DNA from: Thermoleophilia bacterium
GTDB taxonomy: Bacteria > Actinomycetota > Thermoleophilia > Gaiellales > Gaiellaceae
Assembly: GCA_025927435.1 (NCBI GenBank)
Contig: JAICLM010000121.1
Location: 1-6,518, forward strand
Direction of reading: 5' to 3'
DNA length: 6,518 bases
Part shown: positions 1 to 5,699 of the stretch, in pieces
Numbering within the stretch: position 1 is the stretch's first letter
Layout: each line of letters starts with the position of its first letter
Notes under the pieces: generated by a model
The model's input: only the letters and a program-made list of their open reading frames with translations
Database searches by the model: none
Told to the model about the DNA's origin: nothing
Made by a program: the position numbers and the translations under genes

Positions 1-763
1 ACAGCTGCGGGCCGACCTGGTAGCGGCGCACGACGGCCGCGAGGTCGGCCACGCAGCTGTTGCCGCAGACGGAGCGCAGCACACGGCGCACCGCCGCGAA
101 CTCCGCGACGCCGAGGTCGATCTCCCCCACCTGGGGCACGATCGAGTCGAGCACGAGCTTCGAGACGTGCGACGGATGTGCGAGGCCGTAGCGCTCGCCG
201 ACATAGGTCCCGTACGAGATGCCGTCGAGCGACCATTTGTCGACGCCGAGGGCCCGACGGAGGCTCTCCATGTCGGCGACGACGTCGTCGGTGCCGTAGA
301 ACTGGCGTCGCTCGCCGAGCTTGCGGGCGCAGGCCCGGACGGCGGAGGCCTTCGGCGGCGTCAGGTCCGAGCTGCCCATCTCGCGCTGCAGGGCCTTGCA
401 GTCGAGCGCCCCCGCGCCCGTGCCGCGCTGGTCGAACACGACGATGCGGTACTGGTGCTGCTCGGCCGCGAGCGCCCGGGAGACGTAGCCGTGGATGATC
501 GGCAGCCCCGGCTGCCCCGGCCCGCCCGAGAGCACGAGGAGCACGCCGCGCGGCGCGTTCACGTTTTCGCCCATTCCGACGCGGAGGTGCAGCGTCCCTC
601 GGCCGGGGTGCACGTGGTCGAGCGGCACGTCGATCGTCGCGCACGTGTAGCCGCTCGCGCCCTGGCACGGATGGGCGCCGTGAAGGGCAGAGCTGCGAGC
701 GGACGCGGATCCGGCGACCGCGAGGGCGGCCACGACGAGCGGCAGGAGGGCTCGAGCGCGCAT
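1..763 (-). CDS. Secreted alpha/beta hydrolase, peptidase S33 / TAP-like (partial, C-terminus off the left edge)
   Basis: The frame stays open from an ATG at 763 down to base 1, giving the first 254 residues with no stop. An in-frame TAA at 794-796 rules out a longer N-terminus. Residues 1-22 form a Sec-type signal peptide: Arg residues, then a Leu/Val/Ala core, then a Ser-Ala-Ser-Ala cleavage site. The mature part has the alpha/beta-hydrolase landmarks in order: SGGPGQPG oxyanion loop at 79-86, FDQRGTG at 110-116, the nucleophile elbow GISYG at 181-185 with Ser183 as nucleophile, and a strand LVLDS at 203-207. Cysteine pairs 33/41 and 122/145 could form disulfides, as expected for an exported enzyme. 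The catalytic Asp and His would lie in the missing part. This family includes exported tripeptidyl aminopeptidases and proline iminopeptidases, but other esters or amides are possible substrates. The gene follows the antiporter gene by 43 bp on the same strand. No good Shine-Dalgarno sequence precedes the ATG. Family call is firm; substrate is unknown. Confidence 0.88.
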   Translation of the reverse strand, partial: MRARALLPLVVAALAVAGSASARSSALHGAHPCQGASGYTCATIDVPLDHVHPGRGTLHLRVGMGENVNAPRGVLLVLSGGPGQPGLPIIHGYVSRALAAEQHQYRIVVFDQRGTGAGALDCKALQREMGSSDLTPPKASAVRACARKLGERRQFYGTDDVVADMESLRRALGVDKWSLDGISYGTYVGERYGLAHPSHVSKLVLDSIVPQVGEIDLGVAEFAAVRRVLRSVCGNSCVADLAAVVRRYQVGPQL

Positions 764-806
764 GTCAGTACCGACGCACGAGCGGTCTCTCGGTTAGGGG
801 CGGCGC
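764..806 (-). other. Short gap between antiporter and hydrolase genes
   Basis: This is 43 bp with no gene and no terminator-like hairpin followed by a T-run, which fits read-through transcription from the antiporter gene into the hydrolase gene. It contains the minus-strand octamer CGCCCCTA (795-802), which recurs in the next gap. A GAGAG stretch lies too far from the hydrolase ATG to serve as a normal ribosome binding site. Confidence 0.4.
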
Positions 807-2264
807 CTAGATCCGCTGGCGCCAGCGGCTGAAGACGTCCTCCAGCTCGGGTCCCTTGCCGTCCGGGCTGAGAATGAAGAGCACGTCGCCGGGCTGGACC
901 CTCGTCGAGCCGCGGGGCGGGATCGCCTCGTCGCCCCGGACCAGGACGGCGATGAGAGCCTCCCGGGGCAAACCCAGCTCGCGTACCGCAGCACCGGCGA
1001 TCGCGTGGTCCGCCCCGACGGCGAACTCGACGAGGTTCAACGAGTGCCAGTCGCGTGTCACCTCGAGGGGTGCCTCGGCCTTGGAGAAGGACACGAGCAG
1101 GTCGAGCTTCTGCGCGACCCACTCAAAGGTCGTGCCCTGGAGAGCGGCCGAGACGAGAACGACGAAGAAGACCGCGTTGAAGATCGTGTTCGCACCCTTG
1201 ACCTGCGACGAGAGGACGAACGTCCCGAGCACGATCGGCACCGCGCCGCGCAGCCCGGCCCAGCCGAGCAGCAGCCTCTCGGGCCGGTTGAACTGTCGCA
1301 ACGGCCACGTCGAGACCCAGACGGCGACCGGCCGGGCGACGAAGATCAGCACCGCAGTCAGGGCCAGTCCGGACAGTGCAACGGGAGGAAGCTGCGACGG
1401 GAAGACGAGCAAACCCAGGACGATGAAGAGCGCGACCTGCGCGACGTACGCCAGGCCGACATGGAACGCCACGAGGTGGCTGCGATGGCGCGACGGCGTC
1501 GAACCGACCGCCAGCCCGACGAGGTACACGGAGAGGAAGCCGCTGCCGTGGGCCGCATCTGCGGCCCCGTACGCAACCGCGGCGGCCGCGACCGACGCCA
1601 CCGGCACGAAGGCTTCGATCGACGCCGGGATCCGCGCGAAGATCCACATCGCGACCAGGCCGAGCGCCACGCCGAACACCAGCCCCAGTCCGAGCTGCTG
1701 GAGGAGCAGCACGGACAGATCCCCCACGCCGTAGTCGGGTTGCTCGATCCAGGCGATCAACCCCAGCGTCAGTGCGATCCCGACCGGATCGTTCGCGCCG
1801 GACTCGGCTTCCAGCGTGCGCGCGAGCCGCCGTCTCAGACGCGTGCCGCGGAGGACGGCGAACACGGCCGCGGCATCGGTCGACGCGACGACCGCGCCGA
1901 GCAGGAACGACTTCGTCCACGACAGGTCGAACAGGCCGTAGGCGACCGCCCCGGTGATCGCAGCGGTCACGACGACGCCGACGGTCGAGAGGGAGATCGC
2001 CGGTGCCGCCACCTCGCGCAGCCGGCGCCAGGACGTCGATAGCCCGCCCTCGTAGAGGATCGCGGCCAGCGCGACGACGCCGACCTCTCGTGCCAGTTGC
2101 GCGTCGTCGAACGCGATCCCGCCCGGGCCGTCCGACCCGAGCAGCATCCCGAGCCCGAGGAAGGCGACCAGGGCCGGGAGACCAGACTGCGCTGCGCCGA
2201 GAGCCACGCCCACGCTGGCCGCGAGCACACCGCCGACCACCAGCATGACCAGGCCGATGTTCAA
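807..2264 (-). CDS. nhaP2: CPA1-family K+/H+ (cation/proton) antiporter with C-terminal RCK_C domain
   Basis: A 485-residue inner-membrane protein that would exchange K+ (or Na+) for protons and so help control cytoplasmic ion content, pH and volume. Residues 1-380 carry about 12-13 hydrophobic segments. The CPA1 core motifs are present: STDAAAVF at 128-135, ESGANDP at 154-160 with the Asn158-Asp159 ion-binding pair, and GWAGLRGAVP at 334-343 with Arg339. After a linker, residues about 400-478 form an RCK_C (TrkA_C) domain, including the pattern ending RVQPGDVLFIL at 455-465; such domains regulate transport by binding small ligands. This is the layout of the NhaP2/CvrA group in its shorter form, without a further C-terminal domain. 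The start taken here is a TTG at 2264 with no clear Shine-Dalgarno sequence; an ATG at 2246 (residue 7) is the alternative and is no better served. It lies 42 bp after the receiver gene. Whether K+ or Na+ is transported cannot be read from sequence, so the symbol is family-level. Confidence 0.9.
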   Translation of the reverse strand: MNIGLVMLVVGGVLAASVGVALGAAQSGLPALVAFLGLGMLLGSDGPGGIAFDDAQLAREVGVVALAAILYEGGLSTSWRRLREVAAPAISLSTVGVVVTAAITGAVAYGLFDLSWTKSFLLGAVVASTDAAAVFAVLRGTRLRRRLARTLEAESGANDPVGIALTLGLIAWIEQPDYGVGDLSVLLLQQLGLGLVFGVALGLVAMWIFARIPASIEAFVPVASVAAAAVAYGAADAAHGSGFLSVYLVGLAVGSTPSRHRSHLVAFHVGLAYVAQVALFIVLGLLVFPSQLPPVALSGLALTAVLIFVARPVAVWVSTWPLRQFNRPERLLLGWAGLRGAVPIVLGTFVLSSQVKGANTIFNAVFFVVLVSAALQGTTFEWVAQKLDLLVSFSKAEAPLEVTRDWHSLNLVEFAVGADHAIAGAAVRELGLPREALIAVLVRGDEAIPPRGSTRVQPGDVLFILSPDGKGPELEDVFSRWRQRI

Positions 2265-2306
2265 CGCGGCCGGCCTAGGGGGCGAATGCTGGTAGGGGCG
2301 TTTGGA
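2265..2306 (-). other. Short gap between receiver and antiporter genes
   Basis: This is 42 bp with no gene and no terminator signature. It holds two short self-complementary sites, GGCCGGCC (2268-2275) and CCTAGG (2274-2279), and the minus-strand octamer CGCCCCTA (2293-2300) also seen in the antiporter-hydrolase gap. There is no purine-rich ribosome binding site in front of the antiporter start. Confidence 0.4.
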
Positions 2307-2849
2307 TCAGGTAGTCAACACCGGGATCGAGCGCCGCGATACAGCGAGGACCCAGTCGTTCTCGGCCTGGCACATCGGGCACTGGTCGGGCGGGGTCGCC
2401 CGCATGATGCCGTAGCCGCACGCGCCGCAGACGAGGTTGTGCTTGCGCTGCACCCTCGGGTCCGGCTCGGCCCGCGTCACCCACTCCACCTGTGCGTGAA
2501 GCCAGGCGAGCGTGTCGTCCAGGTCCAGCTTGCCGAAGAGAGGTAGCAGCTCCTCCCGGGCACGCTCACGGTGGATGCGCGGGTCTCCGGTCTGGAGCGC
2601 AATGCGCATTCGGGGCTGCAGCTCGCGCAGCGTCATCGCAGTCTCGATGCCCCCGAGCCGGGGCATGTTGACGTCGAGGAGCGCGATCTCCGGTCGCTCC
2701 TGCAGCCCCAGCTGAACCGCCTCGGCACCGTCTTCGGCCTCGAGGACGGCGATCTCGCCGACGAGCGCGCGCGCACAGGCGGCGAGCAGAGAACGCGCGG
2801 GTGCGTCGTCGTCCGCGACCAGGACGCGGATAGGCACAAGATCTTGCAT
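2307..2849 (-). CDS. Response-regulator receiver protein with C-terminal rubredoxin-like zinc ribbon
   Basis: A 180-residue, probably cytoplasmic protein. Residues about 7-124 are a phosphoacceptor receiver (REC) domain: acidic cluster Asp13-Asp14-Asp15, phosphoacceptor Asp59 in LLDVNMPRLGG, switch Thr87 in ALQTGD, and the conserved Lys107. The proline that usually follows this lysine is absent (Lys-Leu instead). Residues about 138-168 hold Cys141-x2-Cys144-Gly-Tyr and Cys157-Pro-x-Cys160, the four-cysteine pattern of the rubredoxin-like domain seen at the end of rubrerythrins, able to bind Zn or Fe. There is no helix-turn-helix, GGDEF or other usual output domain, and no histidine kinase gene in the window. 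The ATG at 2849 is preferred over the in-frame GTG at 2858 because AAGGAG (2858-2863) is 8 nt from the ATG but overlaps the GTG. It begins a minus-strand cluster with the antiporter and hydrolase. The partner and output are unknown: the ribbon may mediate protein binding or sense metal or redox state. Confidence 0.87.
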   Translation of the reverse strand: MQDLVPIRVLVADDDAPARSLLAACARALVGEIAVLEAEDGAEAVQLGLQERPEIALLDVNMPRLGGIETAMTLRELQPRMRIALQTGDPRIHRERAREELLPLFGKLDLDDTLAWLHAQVEWVTRAEPDPRVQRKHNLVCGACGYGIMRATPPDQCPMCQAENDWVLAVSRRSIPVLTT

Positions 2850-2857
2850 TCGGGACA

Positions 2858-2863
2858 CTCCTT
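2858..2863 (-). promoter_or_regulatory. Ribosome binding site AAGGAG that decides the receiver gene start
   Basis: On the minus strand AAGGAG is followed by 8 nt and then ATG at 2849. The upstream in-frame GTG at 2858 shares its first base with the last G of the site, so it cannot be the start served by this site. Confidence 0.75.
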
Positions 2864-2923
2864 CTCGTCGGCTCGCTCAAGAGGGTGCCGACCGGCGGAG
2901 CTCGCGCCAATGGGCTCGTGACC

Positions 2924-2946
2924 CCATCTGCGTCGCATCCAGATGG
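2924..2946. repeat. Inverted repeat CCATCTG-N9-CAGATGG, possible operator
   Basis: Two perfect 7-nt arms (2924-2930 and 2940-2946) are separated by 9 nt, about one and a half helical turns from centre to centre. This is a plausible spacing for a dimeric regulator. A competing stem, GCATCC (2935-2940) with GGATGC (2945-2950), uses part of the same bases. No known regulator consensus is recognised, and a chance origin is possible. Confidence 0.35.
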
Positions 2947-3029
2947 ATGCCGGCGGAAGCCGAAATGGCGCCACGCCTCCATCGCGGTGCGCTGGGCGCG
3001 GCGCGACCATGGCCGCAATGTCGATTTCA

Positions 3030-3043
3030 CCTTTCGCGAAAGG
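3030..3043. repeat. Perfect 14-nt palindrome overlapping the oppA ribosome binding site
   Basis: CCTTTCGCGAAAGG reads identically on both strands. Its right half (AAAGG, 3039-3043) is the core of the oppA Shine-Dalgarno sequence. As DNA it could be the site of a symmetrical dimeric regulator. As RNA it could fold as a 5-bp stem with a CGCG loop and partly hide the ribosome binding site. The stem alone would be only moderately stable. Confidence 0.55.
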
Positions 3044-3045
3044 AG
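3039..3045 (+). promoter_or_regulatory. oppA ribosome binding site AAAGGAG
   Basis: A near-consensus Shine-Dalgarno sequence 8 nt before the ATG at 3054. It fixes the oppA start there rather than at the upstream in-frame ATG codons at 2943, 3009 and 3018, and the signal peptide begins immediately after it. Confidence 0.85.
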
Positions 3046-3053
3046 CAACGACC

Positions 3054-4691
3054 ATGCGACTGCGGATTCCACTGCTGCTCGCAGCCGCCGGCGTGGTCGC
3101 GGTGGCACTGGTCGCCGCGGGCTGCGGCGGCGGCGAGAGCAAACCGGCCGCCGACGGCGGCAAGAAGGCCGCGAGCCAGGTGCTGAGGATGGCGTGGGGC
3201 GCCGAGCCGCCCTCGCTCGATCCCGGGCTCGCGACCGACACGACGTCCTCCAACGTCCTCCTGAACATCATGGATCCGCTCGTGCGGCTCGGCGAAGACC
3301 TCGAGCCTGTGCCCGCGCTCGCGGAGAGCTGGGACGTCGACGGCAAGGTGGTGACCTTCCAGCTGCGTGACGACGGTCGCTGGACGAATGGCGACCCGGT
3401 GACGGCGCACGACTTCGAGTACGCCTGGAAGCGGACGCTCGATCCGAAGCTGGCGGCGGACTACGCGTACCAGCTCTATGGGATCGCCGGCGCGGAGGAG
3501 TACAACAACGCAAAGCCGGCGCAGGCCACAGCCCTGCGGGACGGGGTGGGCGTCAAGGCGCTCGACGACCGGACCCTGCGGGTGACGCTGACCTCCGCTC
3601 AGCCGTGGTTCGTGCAGCAGGCCGCACACCATTCGTTCCTGCCGGTGCACAAGGCGACCGTCGAGGCACACGGAGCGAAGTGGACGGAGCCGCAGAACAT
3701 CGTCACGAACGGCCCGTTCAAGCTCGCCGACTGGAAGCACGACGCCTCGATCACGCTGGTGAAGAACCCCGACTGGCGGAACGCCGCTGACGTGAACCTC
3801 GACCGGGTCGAAGGCAGGATCATCGTCGACGGCACCACGCGCGTGCAGGCCTTCGAGGCCGGCGAGGTCGATGCGCTCGACGGCGGCGGACTGCCACCCG
3901 CGGACATGCCGCGGCTGAAGGACCTGCCGGAGTACGAGAAGTACCCCGCGCTCGGAACCTACTACTACGGCTTCAACCTGGAGAACATCCCGGACGTGAA
4001 CCAGCGGCGGGCGATGGCCTTCGCCATCGACCGGCAATCGATCATCGACAACGTCGCCCAGGCCGACCAGATCCCCGCCACCGGGATGGTGCCGAAGGGG
4101 ATGCCCGGCTTCGGGACGATCGAGCAGGACTTCTTGCCGCCTCGGGCCGATCTGGAGAAGGCGAAGGAGTTCATGGCGAAGGTCGAGGATCCCGAGCGGA
4201 AGATCACCCTCTTCTACAACGACTCGCCGGGCCACAAGGAGATCGCCGTGGCCGTGCAGTCGATGTGGAAGGAGCTCGGGATCGACACGACGATCAAGGC
4301 GCAGGAGTTCGCCCAGTTCCTCGAGTTCCTCGGACCGCCGCCGAACACCGCGGTCGACGTCTACCGGCTCGGCTGGATCGCCGACTACGCCGACCCGATG
4401 AACTTCCTGGAGCTCTGGACGAGCAAGTCGGGCAACAACAACACCAACTTCGCCGACCCGGCGTACGACCGCCTGATCGAGAAGGCCCGCAACACGCCGA
4501 ACGACCAGCAGAGGTACGCGCTCTACCGGCAGGCGGAGGCGATGCTGACCGGCCCGAATGGCGCGCTGCCGATCGCGCCGATCTACTGGTACACCTACAC
4601 GAACCTCGAGCGGGAGTCCGTCAAGGACACCTTCCACATCAACCCGCTCGACCAGTTCGACCTCTCGAAGGTCGCCATCGAGGAGGCCTAG
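3054..4691 (+). CDS. oppA: Oligopeptide-type ABC transporter substrate-binding lipoprotein (SBP_bac_5)
   Basis: A 545-residue extracytoplasmic binding protein that would capture peptides and deliver them to the OppB/OppC permease encoded next. Residues 1-24 are a lipoprotein signal: MRLR, a Leu/Ala/Val core, and VAAGC with Cys24 as the lipid-anchored residue. The -3 position is Ala rather than the more usual Leu. A short Gly/Lys-rich linker leads to the SBP_bac_5 domain from about residue 43 to 520. Family landmarks are EPPSLDP at 51-57, ALAESW...FQLRDDGRWTNGDPVTAHDFEYAWKR at 88-127, YYYGFNLEN at 303-311, RRAMAFAIDR at 318-327 and GWIADYADP at 440-448. These and the length match the OppA type; related proteins bind dipeptides, nickel chelates or opines, so substrate is inferred. 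The start follows from the AAAGGAG site 8 nt upstream. A large hairpin follows the stop codon. The reading frame is intact. Confidence 0.93.
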   Translation: MRLRIPLLLAAAGVVAVALVAAGCGGGESKPAADGGKKAASQVLRMAWGAEPPSLDPGLATDTTSSNVLLNIMDPLVRLGEDLEPVPALAESWDVDGKVVTFQLRDDGRWTNGDPVTAHDFEYAWKRTLDPKLAADYAYQLYGIAGAEEYNNAKPAQATALRDGVGVKALDDRTLRVTLTSAQPWFVQQAAHHSFLPVHKATVEAHGAKWTEPQNIVTNGPFKLADWKHDASITLVKNPDWRNAADVNLDRVEGRIIVDGTTRVQAFEAGEVDALDGGGLPPADMPRLKDLPEYEKYPALGTYYYGFNLENIPDVNQRRAMAFAIDRQSIIDNVAQADQIPATGMVPKGMPGFGTIEQDFLPPRADLEKAKEFMAKVEDPERKITLFYNDSPGHKEIAVAVQSMWKELGIDTTIKAQEFAQFLEFLGPPPNTAVDVYRLGWIADYADPMNFLELWTSKSGNNNTNFADPAYDRLIEKARNTPNDQQRYALYRQAEAMLTGPNGALPIAPIYWYTYTNLERESVKDTFHINPLDQFDLSKVAIEEA

Positions 4692-4705
4692 CGAGGTCGA
4701 GACAC

Positions 4706-4750
4706 GGCTGCCGGGCGGGCGTCCCCCGTATCCAGCCCGCCCCGGCGGCC
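4706..4750 (+). terminator. Intercistronic hairpin between oppA and oppB
   Basis: The left arm 4706-4720 pairs with the right arm 4735-4750 to give about 15 base pairs, almost all G-C, with one bulged C on the right and one G-T wobble; the loop is 14 nt (4721-4734). No T-run follows, so it does not look like a complete intrinsic terminator. In comparable importer operons such hairpins cause partial termination or protect the upstream message from 3' decay, so that the binding protein is made in excess. That role is inferred. Confidence 0.6.
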
Positions 4751-4772
4751 ACCAGCCTCAGCCGACGAAGCC

Positions 4773-5699
4773 ATGGCCGCCTACATCATCCGCCGCCTCA
4801 TCTGGACCGTCCCGGTCATCCTCCTCGTGATCCTCATGACCTTCGGGCTCATGAAGCAGATCGAGGGCAATCCGTTCCGCCAGACCGAGCGGGCCGTACC
4901 CGCGGCGGTGCAGGCGAACCTCGAGCGGAAGTTCAGCCTCGACCGGCCGTGGTACGTCCAGTACGGGAACTACGTCAAGGGCGTCGCGACCGGCGACCTC
5001 GGGCCGTCGCTCGTGCTTCGCGACCGCACCGTCAACGACATCGTCGAGGAGCAGTTCCCGAACTCGATCGAGCTCGGATTGCTCGCCTTCGGCTGGGCGG
5101 TGCTGCTCGGCGTTCCTGCCGGAGTCCTCGCCGCACTGAAGCCGAACTCGCGCTTCGACTACGGGGCGATGCTCTTCTCGAACATCGGCTTCGCGCTGCC
5201 GAACTTCCTCGTCGCCACGCTGCTCATCTACTTCGTCTCGGTCAAGTGGGGCCTGCTACCGACGAGCGGCTGGACCTCCTGGCAGCACAAGATCCTCCCG
5301 TCGTTCACGCTCGGCCTCGTCCCGATGGCGTACTTCGCCCGGCTCGTGCGCGGGACGATGCTCGAGACGCTGCAGCAGGACTACGTGCGCACGGCCAAGG
5401 CGAAAGGACTGCGGCGGAGGCGCATCGTCACGGTGCACGTGCTGCGTAACTCGCTGATCCCGGTCGTGACGGCGGCGGCGCCGCTGCTCGGCTACATCAT
5501 CACCGGCTCGTTCATCGTCGAGAACATCTTCGCCGTACCCGGCATCGGCCGGTACTACGTCACCGCCGTCTCGGCGCGCGACTACTCGGTGGTGATGGGG
5601 CTGACGGTGCTGCTGTCGATCATCGTCATCCTCGCCAATCTCGTCGTCGACATCCTCTACACGGTCCTCGACCCGCGCACGCGGGAGGCGCGAACATGA
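4773..5699 (+). CDS. oppB: Oligopeptide-type ABC transporter permease OppB
   Basis: A 308-residue inner-membrane permease forming half of the importer channel. The N-terminus MAAYIIRRLIWTVPVILLV is the characteristic first membrane helix of the DppB/OppB type. Then comes a periplasmic stretch (about 30-95) that includes RPWYVQYGNYVKG and GDLGPSL, followed by the BPD_transp_1 domain at about 95-305 with five further membrane segments. The cytoplasmic EAA-type loop that contacts the ATPase is at about 203-231 (DYVRTAKAKG...VLRNSLIP), and FIVENIFAVPGIGRYY at 247-262 is a further family signature. The length is typical. The ATG at 4773 has only a weak, closely placed GAAG in front, so translation is probably modest; no earlier in-frame start is available before it. 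It follows oppA by 81 bp containing a hairpin and overlaps oppC by the ATGA at 5696-5699. The DppB/GsiC type is the main alternative. Confidence 0.92.
   Translation: MAAYIIRRLIWTVPVILLVILMTFGLMKQIEGNPFRQTERAVPAAVQANLERKFSLDRPWYVQYGNYVKGVATGDLGPSLVLRDRTVNDIVEEQFPNSIELGLLAFGWAVLLGVPAGVLAALKPNSRFDYGAMLFSNIGFALPNFLVATLLIYFVSVKWGLLPTSGWTSWQHKILPSFTLGLVPMAYFARLVRGTMLETLQQDYVRTAKAKGLRRRRIVTVHVLRNSLIPVVTAAAPLLGYIITGSFIVENIFAVPGIGRYYVTAVSARDYSVVMGLTVLLSIIVILANLVVDILYTVLDPRTREART
5683..5688 (+). promoter_or_regulatory. oppC ribosome binding site GGGAGG inside the oppB end
   Basis: GGGAGG lies 7 nt before the oppC ATG at 5696, within the last codons of oppB. Together with the ATGA overlap it supports translational coupling of the two permease genes and confirms the oppC start. 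Confidence 0.7.

Larger units (their letters stand above)
2850..3053. promoter_or_regulatory. Divergent intergenic control region
   Basis: These 204 bp separate the minus-strand receiver gene from the plus-strand oppA gene, so promoters for both clusters should lie here. I could not identify convincing -35/-10 hexamers on either strand, as is common in GC-rich bacteria. The region holds a 7-bp inverted repeat at 2924-2946, a smaller 6-bp stem at 2935-2950 that overlaps it, and a perfect palindrome at 3030-3043 next to the oppA start. Start codons in frame with oppA at 2943, 3009 and 3018 lack ribosome binding sites and read into an unconvincing N-terminal extension, so the region is treated as non-coding. 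Confidence 0.6.

Noticed and set aside
167..832. A 221-codon plus-strand open frame antisense to the secreted hydrolase
   Set aside because: The minus-strand frame has a signal peptide and the GISYG nucleophile elbow; this frame shows no known motif and no ribosome binding site.
1005..2042. A 345-codon plus-strand open frame antisense to the antiporter
   Set aside because: The product is very rich in Arg, Asp, Gln and Gly with no domain or membrane pattern, while the antiporter on the other strand carries all expected CPA1 motifs. It is a compositional shadow.
2268..2279. GGCCGGCC and CCTAGG as regulatory palindromes in the receiver-antiporter gap
   Set aside because: Short GC-rich self-complementary words are expected often by chance in this base composition, and nothing else supports a function.
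2850..2858. GTG at 2858 as start of the receiver gene
   Set aside because: The AAGGAG ribosome binding site overlaps that GTG, leaving no spacing; the ATG at 2849 has ideal 8-nt spacing.
2943..3053. N-terminal extension of OppA from an upstream in-frame ATG
   Set aside because: The extension would bury the lipoprotein signal peptide and lacks a ribosome binding site, whereas the ATG at 3054 has AAAGGAG 8 nt upstream and begins the signal peptide directly.
3027..4637. A 536-codon open frame on the minus strand, antisense to oppA
   Set aside because: Its translation is dominated by Arg, Val, Leu and Gly with no recognisable domain, and the opposite strand encodes a complete, motif-rich OppA. 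Long antisense frames are usual under strong third-position GC bias.
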